Source: Adiantum capillus-veneris (lineage: Eukaryota > Streptophyta > Polypodiopsida > Polypodiales > Pteridaceae). From it: DNA of 60,000 nucleotides. The stretch is taken from assembly GCA_014529385.2 (NCBI GenBank), contig CM043966.1, positions 39,244,037 to 39,304,036 on the forward strand. Direction: 5' to 3'. Shown in pieces: positions 1-8,406 of the stretch. The position numbers and the translations under genes are program-made. Positions within the stretch are counted from its first letter, which is position 1. Every line of letters starts with the position of its first letter. Under the pieces are notes generated by a model. It was not told the origin of the DNA and made no database searches. It saw only the letters and a list, made by a program, of their open reading frames with translations.

Positions 1-570
1 GGCCTGCCAATTCAGCCCTCAAGAGTAGCAAATTCAGCCCGGTAAGAACCTCAGTTTTCAGCCTTGATGAACCTCAGTTTTCAGCCCTAAACCTGCATAT
101 TTTCAGCGACAAAGACCCACAGAAAACAGCCCCCAAATCAGCGTTTTTGGACTAGTCGCAGATTTCAGCCCATAGTGTTTTTGGACAGCAGATAAAAGAT
201 TGCAGATTTCAGCCCTTAGGTCGACTTCCTCATCACCATCGTCATCGTCGACATAGCCTAGACTTGCATCGGTCTCATGCATCACCATTGTACCAGATTG
301 TGCAATCATAAGTAGACCACTCTCACCGACGAGAGTGGGGCCTTCGGAGGAGGGTTTTACAACGTCTCTGGTGTCGTATCTCTCTTCTCTCTCTATCTCT
401 CAGTCTCATACACTTACACGCACAGTGTCCATTCACTTTGTTTGTGATCATAGCATTCTCTCATTAAGAACGGAAGGCTCTACCTTCCATAAGAACAAAA
501 GGAACCTTGAGCACAATTCAGAGCACTCATCTTGAGCAAAGCGCAAACATTCATTCCACTGCACCTTACA
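1..570 (+). mobile_element. 3' part of a long LTR (same family as the solo LTR at 26844-28064)
   Basis: About 300-570 matches 27800-28064 almost base for base: the segment beginning GAGAGTGGGGCCTTCGGAGG, the CT-rich stretch and the terminal GCACCTTACA. Bases 1-300 share the repeated GCAGATTTCAGCCC and GCGTTTTTG phrases of the other copy's 5' UTR-like part. The element ends at 570 in CA, and the following bases (AATAAAGATG) are not a primer binding site, so this is a 3' or solo LTR rather than a 5' LTR with internal sequence. Its left end lies outside the window. The small open frames inside it are not genes. Confidence 0.75.
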
Positions 571-1831
571 AATAAAGATGGGTTCTGAGAAGCTTTGAAG
601 GAAAGCAGGTTGTTTTTTGAGTGCTTTCCTGCAAGGGAGTCTATGTTTGCATCTATTAAATTTTCGTGTGCACTCTCGTTTGTGACACACAAAGTCACGC
701 AGTTTGACAAGCTCCTGTGGACCGGAAGTAGGTCCCCACATAGCAGTGAGCAAGTAACACATATGTGAACCATATGCAAAACATCAACAAATTTATATCT
801 TTCACTCTCAGTTAATGAGAGGCTCTGAATAACACTAGCTTGTTTCTTGCCCTTGTCAAGTTCTTTATTCCCTGGTCATTCCCCTTTCTCTTAAGCATAG
901 GGCAGTTCCATTGGGCATGATTAGGGGATAGGCACGTGAAACACACTTTTGCTTTCTTAGCCCGTTCATACTCTTCTTGTCTAAGTCTAGAAGGTTTGAT
1001 TACTTTCTATCTGAAAGGAAGTTTCCTTTCCATGACAAATGGGAGCTTCCTTTTGAACAGGCAACACATATGAGCATCATATGTAAAACCTCAACAAATT
1101 TATATTTTTCATTCCTAGTTAAAGAAAAGCTATAAATGACATTAGCTTGTCCCTTTTCCTCGTCTAGTTCTTTATCGTCTGCCCACTCCCCTTTTTCTTA
1201 AGTTTCGGGCAATTACATTGGTCATGATTAGAGATAGGCAGGTGAAACACACATTTTTACTTCTCAAGTCAAAAACCTTTGATTATTTTCTATCTATAAG
1301 GAAACTTGATTTTCCTTGGCAAATGGGATATCCCTTTTCTCTTTCAAAAATGGTTACGAAGTGCCAATTTCTTTGGATTTGGGCTCGTATTGGTGGGGTT
1401 ATAAGCGCCATCAAAGCATGTGCCATCTTCATAAATAGTTGCAACTTTATTGCCTCCTCAAGGGTCTTTGGTGCACTCCTTTTCAATTCCCTCTTTAAGT
1501 GTTTTTATCCATTCTTCGTACAAACCCTCACATCTTTGTGGAGTCTTAAAAATAATCTCTCTCAAGACTCAACAGGCAACATAGGTGTGCATTGGCTTGC
1601 CCCTCTGTGTTATCTTGTTCGAGTTCGATTTTATGCAAGAATTGTTTCAAAAAGATTTTCCAAATCCAGCTCAATCCTTTGAATTTGGCCGGTTTATTGA
1701 GGCTCATCCTTTATTTAGACTCTTTTGGCCCAACTATGCATATTGTTAATGTGATACCATCTCCCATTCTTATCTCGTTGTTCCTCGATTCCTAAGTCAA
1801 TCATGATAAAGTCAATCCCTGTTGTTTGAGT
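571..1831 (-). pseudogene. Decayed Gag-like coding region with repeated CCHC zinc-knuckle modules (downstream half)
   Basis: Read on the minus strand, about 975-830 encodes a zinc knuckle C-x2-C-x4-H-x4-C (CFTCLSPNHAQWNCP). About 1265-1170 encodes a diverged second copy that needs a one-base frameshift to read CFTC then N-H-D-Q-C-N-C. The whole module of roughly 300 bp, including the upstream ICVxCS phrase, is repeated: near 740-960, near 1055-1260, and a weaker start near 1562. Stops and frameshifts are frequent, so it is a pseudogene. A nucleic-acid-binding Gag origin is inferred from the knuckles. The region is cut at 1836 by the gypsy insertion and continues at 14384. Confidence 0.5.
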
Positions 1832-1836
1832 GTCAA

Positions 1837-2264
1837 TGTCACGATTGTGACTTGTTACACTCTTCTTGATTCATTACAGATGCAGATGCGAAGTGTGACT
1901 AACCCAGGAGGACTCCTGTTCTCGAATGGTCACACCCCTTCACCCAAAAGACATACCTCTTCGCCAAAAGCCACACTCCTTCGACGACTGGTCACACCCC
2001 TTCACCATATGCGACTCTTCACCCAATGGTTGCAGCTCTTTGCCGAAAGGATGTGTCTTTTCGCCTAAAGTCATGTCTCTTCACAAAGAGACATGCCTCT
2101 TCACTGATGACTATTCAATTCCTATAAAAGGAACCCTTGTATCACACTTTCAATCAATCAAACACAGAGTCTTCTAAGTCTTGTTCTGAGTTCAATTTCA
2201 GTTTCTTAAGTCTTAATCATGAGTTTAAGTACTTAATTAAGGATTAGTGACTAGAATCCTTACA
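1837..2264 (+). repeat. 5' LTR of the gypsy chromovirus
   Basis: It starts TGTCACGATTGTGAC and ends AATCCTTACA. It is 428 bp long, against 432 bp for the 3' LTR, which carries an extra CGGA near 14120. A TATAAAAG box lies at 2123-2130, about 140 bp before the LTR end. The U3 part contains several short related phrases of the type TCGCC/TCACC-AAAAG. Confidence 0.95.
2123..2130 (+). promoter_or_regulatory. TATA box of the gypsy 5' LTR
   Basis: TATAAAAG is conserved at the same place in the 3' LTR (14237-14244). Transcription of the element would start about 25-30 bp downstream, giving an R-U5 of roughly 110 bp. Confidence 0.7.
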
Positions 2265-2265
2265 T

Positions 2266-2277
2266 TGGTATCAGAGC
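2266..2277 (+). other. Primer binding site (initiator Met tRNA)
   Basis: TGGTATCAGAGC is the complement of the 3' end of plant initiator methionine tRNA. It lies one base after the 5' LTR terminus, the standard position. Confidence 0.9.
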
Positions 2278-2562
2278 AAATTTTTCCCGGGACCCGAAGG
2301 TTGTGAGCCTCTCACCCTCACCGCTACTCTCCCCCTTCCCGGAGTTGTATGGTAGCAGAAGAAAGATGGTCAGGACCCATGTCAGCATGAGGTAACTTTT
2401 TTCTCAAACACATACACAAAAATAAGCAGAAGATGGCAGAAGCTTGGGTGTTGCGGCATGCCAGTTGCACTTCTGGAGTAAGAATCTCCAAGAGTAGGTG
2501 ACCCTTCGCGTGGTTCTCCCTTGCGCATCAAGCCACGAGCCCAAGCCTCCAGGCCGACCCTT

Positions 2563-2664
2563 CACCCAGCAACTTGCTCACGGCCGCCTACACAAGGAAG
2601 CGCTAGCTGTTTTCACCCGGCAACTTGCTCACGGCAGCCTACACAAGGAAGCGCTGGCTGTTTT
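2563..2664 (+). repeat. 51-bp tandem duplication in the gypsy leader
   Basis: Two units, 2563-2613 and 2614-2664, each begin CACCC(A/G)GCAACTTGCTC and end GGCTGTTTT or AGCTGTTTT, with three mismatches. The length is a multiple of three, but the surrounding leader (2278-2988) has no convincing coding frame. Confidence 0.85.
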
Positions 2665-2988
2665 TCGAAGAGGCAGCAGCTTACGTTTTTTAAAGCTTGC
2701 AGCGCAGCGTTTCATTTAAAAAAAAGCCAACGCTGGATTTTATTAACCAAGGCCACCCTTTCACTTTACAAGATTTTGGCCGGCCGCCCCACTTAATTTT
2801 AAGTGGGCACCCTTGGGCACCCCTTTGTGGAAAAAAATTTAAAAAAAAATGCCAAGAAGCCAGCGGCAGCCAGCGCAAATGGCAAGACAGTGCCATCAGG
2901 ATAAAAATTCAGCGCACCCTATTCTGCTAACTTCCCACGCCACCAATTCTGGCCATCAACAGATGTGCACGTGGGCTTGTTCAGAGTC

Positions 2989-3659
2989 ATGGACGATGAT
3001 GCCTTCAATGTTCCCATCAATTTTCTCTCGTACATAGATGAGGTGCCCGAAGAAATATTGCCAGAAAATCCTCCTCCGGCTCCCGAAGTGATAATTATAC
3101 CAAATACCCCCGAAGCAGAACCTGTACCCGAACCGGAACCCGCATTCTCATTTCGGATTCCCCGTCTCCGGTTCCAGTTCCAGAGGAAAGACAGGTTCCC
3201 GACTTCATTCCGGCACCCGAGCCTGCTCCTGTACCTGCATTACAGCCAACAGTGTTGCCCCAAAATTACCTGGTTTATGTCACTCATCGGCATGCCTCGT
3301 GCTCACAGGGCTGGGTGGTGTGGCATATCATCGTTACATGCGAGCCTCTTCATTTGCCACACTACGAGCACATACTGAGCCGGTACCCCCACTTGGCTTA
3401 TTCTCTGACAGAGTGTCGCGTGGATTCAGTAAACGACATCATTTCCTAGCAGCCTTTAGTTCGGGTTCACAGCAAGTTACAGCTTCCGGACTACACGCCT
3501 TTGACGCCAGACGACACACCTCCTATCGACGAGGTGGAAGATATCGAGGATTCGGATCTTGGACCAGATTTCTTAGAGGAGTGGGACGCAGCATCAACAG
3601 CAGCTTCACCTTTTTACGACAACCACACCTCTCCAACTTCTCCGAGATATTCTCTCTGA
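2989..3659 (+). pseudogene. ORF0: acidic, proline-rich frame upstream of gag
   Basis: The frame starts at an ATG (MDDDAFNVPINFLSYIDEV) and runs into a Pro/Glu-rich segment with PEPEPA-type repeats. A frame change between about 3150 and 3200 continues it in a second frame (PVPEERQVPDFIPAPEPAPV). That frame goes through one in-frame TAG at 3447-3449 and then a Asp/Glu-rich stretch (PPIDEVEDIEDSDLGPDFLE) to a TGA at 3657. The compositional continuity across both breaks argues that it was once a single protein of about 220 residues. It ends 66 bp before the gag start. I do not recognise a domain. Extra ORFs before gag are known in Tat/Ogre elements, but are not standard in chromoviruses. It could alternatively be the N-terminal part of Gag. 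Confidence 0.5.
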
Positions 3660-3725
3660 GCCGTCAGAATGTCAGAGACAGGCAGTGCTGCACCAGACGA
3701 TCCGATAGCCATACTCTGAGAACAA

Positions 3726-4934
3726 ATGTCCGTCCTCCAGGAGGCCCTCTCCACCGGTCTTGCATCGATGACCGCACGTTTGGATGTCCTGCAGGCCTTT
3801 TCTTCTTCGAGGACGCAGCCAGCTACCCATTCAGTTTCTTCGGTAGCAGAGTCAGTTCCTGAGCAAGTCGACGCTCCGGAACCAGAGGTAGACAATCCTG
3901 AATTGAAATATCTTTTTAAGATAATAAACACAGCACAAAAAAAGAAGATAGATGCAAAGTTTCCCGAGCCATACAACGGTCGCCGCGATAAGCGCGTGCT
4001 GGACCATTGGCTTTTCAAAATGGAGGTTTACTTTTCAAATATTGATCTCATTGAAAGCAAGAAAGTTGCTTTGGCTAGCTCTCTACTGAAGGATACTGCA
4101 TTCCTTTGGTGGCGTCGCCGCATCAAAGATGGAAAAATCACCACTACTTGGGACAAATTCCGGCGCGTTCTTTGCAAGGCTTTTGAGCCTGCAAATGCCG
4201 ATTTCCACGCCCGGTCTTCTCTCCGCCGCCTGAGCCAAACTGGCTCCTTGGCCGCGTACATCTCAGAGTTTCAGAAATTAACTCTTGAGATAGAGACACT
4301 TAGTCCTTCTGACAAACTCCACAGTTTTGTTGACGGACTTGAGCCTTCCCTGCGAGATGATGTCCATAAATTTAACCCTACCACACTAGATGCTGCAATC
4401 GCTTATGTTGAGCGTCTTGTTGACAATCGGCGCCCACTCAGAAGTTTCCTTCCTGGTGATCGAGTTTCCAATTCTGCAAGCTCTTCACAACGTAATTACC
4501 AAGGACAAGGTGGTCAGAATCAACGTTCTTTCTCAGGAGCTCACTCTTCCAGACAATACTCTGCTGGACAATCTTCTTTCCGACCCCAATCTTCTGGACA
4601 AGCAGCCATTTCCAGAGCCCCCTCTTCGGCAAATAGTCAGAATCGACGAAACAATCGTCCCAATCATAGAAGGAATGGTTGTCGTGATTTTCGGCCGAAT
4701 ACGTCCTCTGGACAGCAATCCTCTTCATCAGCTCCTTCAACCTCCAACTCCAACCGTACAGGATTATGTACAATTTGTCATGGAGATCACAAATGGTATA
4801 AATGCCCCAAGAAGCCAAATCCTTCAAATCCTCGCCAGAATTCTCACATGGAGACCACAATTGCAGAACCTATCCACAGCCCACCTCCTATCCCAGACAG
4901 GCAGCACGTTGTGTTCGAGTTTCCAAGGTTGTAA
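3726..4934 (+). CDS. gag: Gag polyprotein of the chromovirus
   Basis: A 402-residue frame. Residues about 75-230 are a retrotransposon Gag core: a conserved FLWWRRR followed by TWDKFRRVLCKAFEP, then the LRRLSQTGSLAAYISEFQKL segment and the FVDGLEPSLRDDV turn. Residues 240-345 are a low-complexity Ser/Gln/Asn/Arg tail. A zinc knuckle CTICHGDHKWYKC lies near residue 350; it has three residues between the second Cys and the His instead of four. Gag forms the particle and packages RNA in the cytoplasm. The open frame overlaps the protease frame, which is shifted by -1, for at least 133 bases (4802-4934). The start ATG at 3726 is the first in the frame after ORF0. Confidence 0.85.
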   Translation: MSVLQEALSTGLASMTARLDVLQAFSSSRTQPATHSVSSVAESVPEQVDAPEPEVDNPELKYLFKIINTAQKKKIDAKFPEPYNGRRDKRVLDHWLFKMEVYFSNIDLIESKKVALASSLLKDTAFLWWRRRIKDGKITTTWDKFRRVLCKAFEPANADFHARSSLRRLSQTGSLAAYISEFQKLTLEIETLSPSDKLHSFVDGLEPSLRDDVHKFNPTTLDAAIAYVERLVDNRRPLRSFLPGDRVSNSASSSQRNYQGQGGQNQRSFSGAHSSRQYSAGQSSFRPQSSGQAAISRAPSSANSQNRRNNRPNHRRNGCRDFRPNTSSGQQSSSSAPSTSNSNRTGLCTICHGDHKWYKCPKKPNPSNPRQNSHMETTIAEPIHSPPPIPDRQHVVFEFPRL

Positions 4935-5194
4935 GTGCCTTAATGATGAATGCTCGGAATCACGTTACTGCTCTAGTGGATCTTTCGAATCAGGTTCTCA
5001 GCCTCCTTGGCTTTGTTGGCAAGCAGCCAATCAACGTTCTTGTGGACAGTGGGTGTTCTACTAATTTCGTCAGCACATCTTTGATTACTAAATCGCGCCT
5101 TCAAACTCAACCTAGTGAGGCAGCTTACCAAGTAGAACTTGCTGATGGTTCCTTTCTCGAGTGCAACAAAAGGATTGAAAAGCTGGATTTTTAG
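4802..5194 (+). pseudogene. pol: Retropepsin (protease) part of gypsy pol, N-terminal segment
   Basis: The catalytic motif VLVDSGCSTNFVS (D-S-G) is intact and preceded by the usual hydrophobic LLGFVGKQPINV strand. The frame lies -1 relative to gag. An in-frame TAG at 5192-5194 interrupts the protease just before its second half, which continues in the same frame downstream ([10 protein letters not shown], the conserved LG-W flap end). TAG here can be derived from CAG by one C-to-T change. The protease would cut Gag-Pol in the particle. Confidence 0.8.
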
Positions 5195-6514
5195 ACACAG
5201 GATTACCAAGATGAGCTTGGTTTTTCAGTTATGCCCTTGTCACATTACGACTTGATCCTTGGCCAATCTTGGTTATTTCAGTACGATCCAATAATCAGTT
5301 TCAGAGATCACTCAATTCGGCTCTTTCACAAGCAACAGGAAATAGAGCTTCGTGGTCTTTTCAGTGCCAAACCCATTATATTGGTTTCTGCTTTACAAGT
5401 CAAACGGCTGGTTCGAAAACATGATTGTGCTACTACCTTGATCATGTTAAGAGATGTTAAACCCGATGCAGAAGAAGCAGAAGTTAAATCCTCCTCAAAT
5501 ATTGCCTATTTGCAGCAACCCTTCTTTCAACCACATTTGGACTTGTTTCCCGACGAGCTACCAACAACTTTGCCTCCTCGGCGTCCCGTGGATCATCCCA
5601 TTGATTTGATCCCCGGCCAACCTCCACCAATTCGAGCCCCTTATCGAGTTTCATACTCAGAGTCTCAAGAGATACAGCGGCAGCTAGAAGATTTGTTGGA
5701 TAAAGGTCATATTCGCCCAAGCAAAAGTCCCTTTGGAGCTCCTGTTCTGTTGGTCAAAAAGAAGGATGGGTCTATGCGTCTTTGCATCGACTATCGTACT
5801 TTGAATAAGTTGACGATCAAAAACAAGTTTCCCCTGCCTCGCATTGACGAGTTATTTGATCAGTTATTGGGAGCAAAAATCTACTCCAAAATTGATCTAA
5901 AATCAGGGTATCACCAAATTCACATTCGCATTGGTGATGAGTATAAAACAGCTTTTCGCACAAAGTATGGTCACTATGAATTTCTGGTATTACCATTCGG
6001 GTTAACCAATGCCCCGGCCTCTTTCATGACGCTGATGAACGAAATATTCGGACCATACTTGGACAAGTTCGTGATCGTGTATTTGGATGACATTTTAGTT
6101 TTCAGTCGAACGATGGCTGACCACAAGGAACATTTGAAGCTTGTCTTCCAAGTTTTGCGAACCAATGTGCTATACATCAATAAGAAGAAAAGTGATTTCT
6201 TCAAGAATAAGGTAGAATACCTTGGTCACATTATTTCTGCCAGTGGCGTTGCAGTCGATCCCAAGAAAATACAGGTCATAGTGGATTGGCCTTTACAGCT
6301 CACCATCTTAGATGTGCGCTCCTTTTTGGGACTTGCAAACTTTTATCATACCAAGGTCCACAAATTCTCCGACATTGCAGCTCCTTTGACTGAGCTTACC
6401 AAGCAGGATAAACTTCAATGGACTGAAGAAGCAGAACAGTCGTTCAAAGCCCTTAAACATGCCTTGACGACAACTCGAGTTTTGGCTATTGCAGATCCTA
6501 CTCAACCTTTTTAG
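5195..6514 (+). pseudogene. pol: Protease end and reverse transcriptase of gypsy pol
   Basis: The frame is continuous with the protease except for the TAG at 5192. It opens with the protease C-terminus. The RT core follows with all expected blocks: [30 protein letters not shown], the [13 protein letters not shown] block with the first catalytic Asp, [12 protein letters not shown], and the catalytic YLDD ([13 protein letters not shown]). The thumb/connection contains VEYLGHIIS and the SFLGLANFY motif. It stops at TAG 6512-6514, directly before RNase H, again explainable as CAG to TAG. The catalytic residues of RT are intact. Confidence 0.9.
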
Positions 6515-7558
6515 GTCATGACCAATGCGTCAGATCGTGCTTCTGGAGGTGTTCTTATGCAGAATGAGCGTGTCATTGCTTTTGACAACCGCAAATTTTC
6601 AGCCATACAAATGAGATACCCAGTTTATGACAAGGAATTTTTAGCCATTGTTCATGCTTACCGCACTTGGAAACATTATCTTCTTGGCGCAGATTCCGTG
6701 GTGCAGACAGATCATCAATCATTGACATACATTTTTACTCAACCGGTGATGAATCCTCGTCAAGGACGATGGGTTGAGTTCTTGGCAAATTTTCATATGA
6801 TTATTCAATACGTGCCAGGCCTCGCAAATGCAGTTGCAGATGCCTTAAGCCGTCTTCCTCGAGCCATCAACTTTGCCATTTCCAGTGTGCAGAGGGAAAT
6901 ACCTGCTTGTTTCAAGCATGAGTATTTGACAGATCGAGATTTTGGGGATGCATTTCAAGCCCTTAAATCCTCTACTCCGACTCCTACAGAGATGAATATG
7001 TTTGCAACTTACACCATTCTCAATGAGTTGTTGTATTACATTGATCGCATTTGTGTTCCACACAATACACCATTGCGGAAAATTTTGATCCAAGAACATC
7101 ATGAAGTCCCTTTTGCTGCTCATCCAAGCATCAACAAGACATACAGATTGTTATCTGCAACATATTTTTGGCCACAAATGCAGCAAGATGTTATCAAGTT
7201 TGTCAAAGCTTGTAATTCCTGTCAAACAATGAAGGCCTCTCGACAACTTCCTCAAGGGTTACTTCATCCTTTGCACGTACCTCAAGAAAGATGGGAAAGT
7301 GTCAACATGGATTTTATCACTACATTGCCTCGTTCTCAAAAAGGCAATGCACAGATTCTCGTAGTGGTGGATCGATTTTCAAAGATGGCACACTTTATTC
7401 CTTGCAAGAAAGCTGTCTCGGCACCAGACGTTGCGCAATTGTTTGTACAACACATTTTCAGATTACATGGATTACCAAAGTCTATTGTTTCAGACAGAGA
7501 TCCAAAATTCACAGGGCATTTTTGGACATCCCTTTTCAAATCCCTCGGTACAAATTTG
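6515..7558 (+). pseudogene. pol: RNase H and integrase N-terminal two-thirds of gypsy pol
   Basis: In frame with RT across the TAG. RNase H shows the blocks TNASDRASGGVLMQ, YDKEFLAIV and TDHQSL. The first catalytic Asp of the family (normally TDAS) is Asn here, so RNase H is probably dead. Integrase begins near 7090 with an HHCC zinc finger (HHEVPFAAHPS, then CNSCQTMK). The catalytic core follows with the first two acidic residues (VNMDFITTLP and IVSDRDPKF). The frame is broken at 7559 by the copia element exactly between the second Asp and the Glu of the D,D-35-E triad. Confidence 0.9.
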
Positions 7559-7750
7559 TGAAGGAGTACGAGCGGAAGTGCGACGCGAGAGAGAGTGCGA
7601 GAAGAAGAGCACGACAATATGGTGAACTCGCTCTCCTGTAATGTGTAGAGCATAGTGAGTTCTTATTAGGTTTTTACAAAAGAATATGTGTACATACCTG
7701 GCGGCCCGCCCACTTACCTGGGCGACCACATTGGGCTTTATACCCCAACA
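7559..7750 (-). repeat. 3' LTR of the nested copia element
   Basis: On the minus strand it starts TGTTGGGGTATAAAGCCC and ends CGTACTCCTTCA. It differs from the other LTR at two positions only. The purine-rich AAGTGGGAGGT on the minus strand at 7751-7761 is its polypurine tract. Confidence 0.95.
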
Positions 7751-7839
7751 ACCTCCCACTTAAAGTCCAATGTGGTACTTTAAGTGTGAGAGAAGCTACT
7801 ATACAAGCTAATATACAAGAGATGTAGAGAAGTGATGTA

Positions 7840-8406
7840 CTACCCTACACTTAACTGCTTGCGAAAATGCGCAAAGCTCTCTGAGGGAAGTCCTTTTGTA
7901 AGTAGATCGGCAGGATTTTCTGTGGTGTGAACTTTGACAAGCTGAAGTTGCTTATCCTCGAGCATTTCCCTGATGAAATGATACTTCACATCCACATGCT
8001 TTGTCTTTGAGTGATAAACTGGATTGCGAGCCAATTGTATAGCACTTTGACTATCACAATATAACACAGGCATCTCTTCTTTGATTCCCAAATCTGTTAC
8101 TAGTCGATTAAGCCAAATTGATTCTTTGCATGCCTCTGATGCTGCAACATATTCAGCCTCTGTAGTAGACTGAGTAACACAATCTTGTAATCTAGAACGC
8201 CATGATACTGCTCCACCAGCCAATGTAAAGACATACCCTGACGTAGACCTTCGGTTGTCTAAGTCACCTGCATAATCTGAGTCTGTAAAACCCTTTACAC
8301 TTAGCTCCTGACTCCCATAGCATATACGCATACTCTTTGTAGCTTTCAGGTATCTCAATATTCCTTTCACTGCCTCCCAATGTTTCTTGCCTGGGTTTGA
8401 CATGTA
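7840..8406 (-). pseudogene. pol: RNase H domain of the nested copia pol (after a premature stop)
   Basis: In frame with the RT segment but separated from it by a TGA at 8407-8409. It begins YMSNPGKKHWEAVKGILRYL, the conserved end of copia RT. RNase H catalytic residues are all present: TDSDYAGD, the Glu in STTEAEYVA, and the Asp in YCDSQSAIQLA. It ends in the usual HTTENPADLLTKGL tail, 89 bp before the LTR. The TGA replaces the Arg normally found in VSRYMSNP, consistent with CGA to TGA or AGA to TGA. Confidence 0.9.

Noticed and set aside
3299-3862. 187-residue frame before gag
   Set aside because: It overlaps ORF0 in another frame and lacks that frame's biased but coherent composition.
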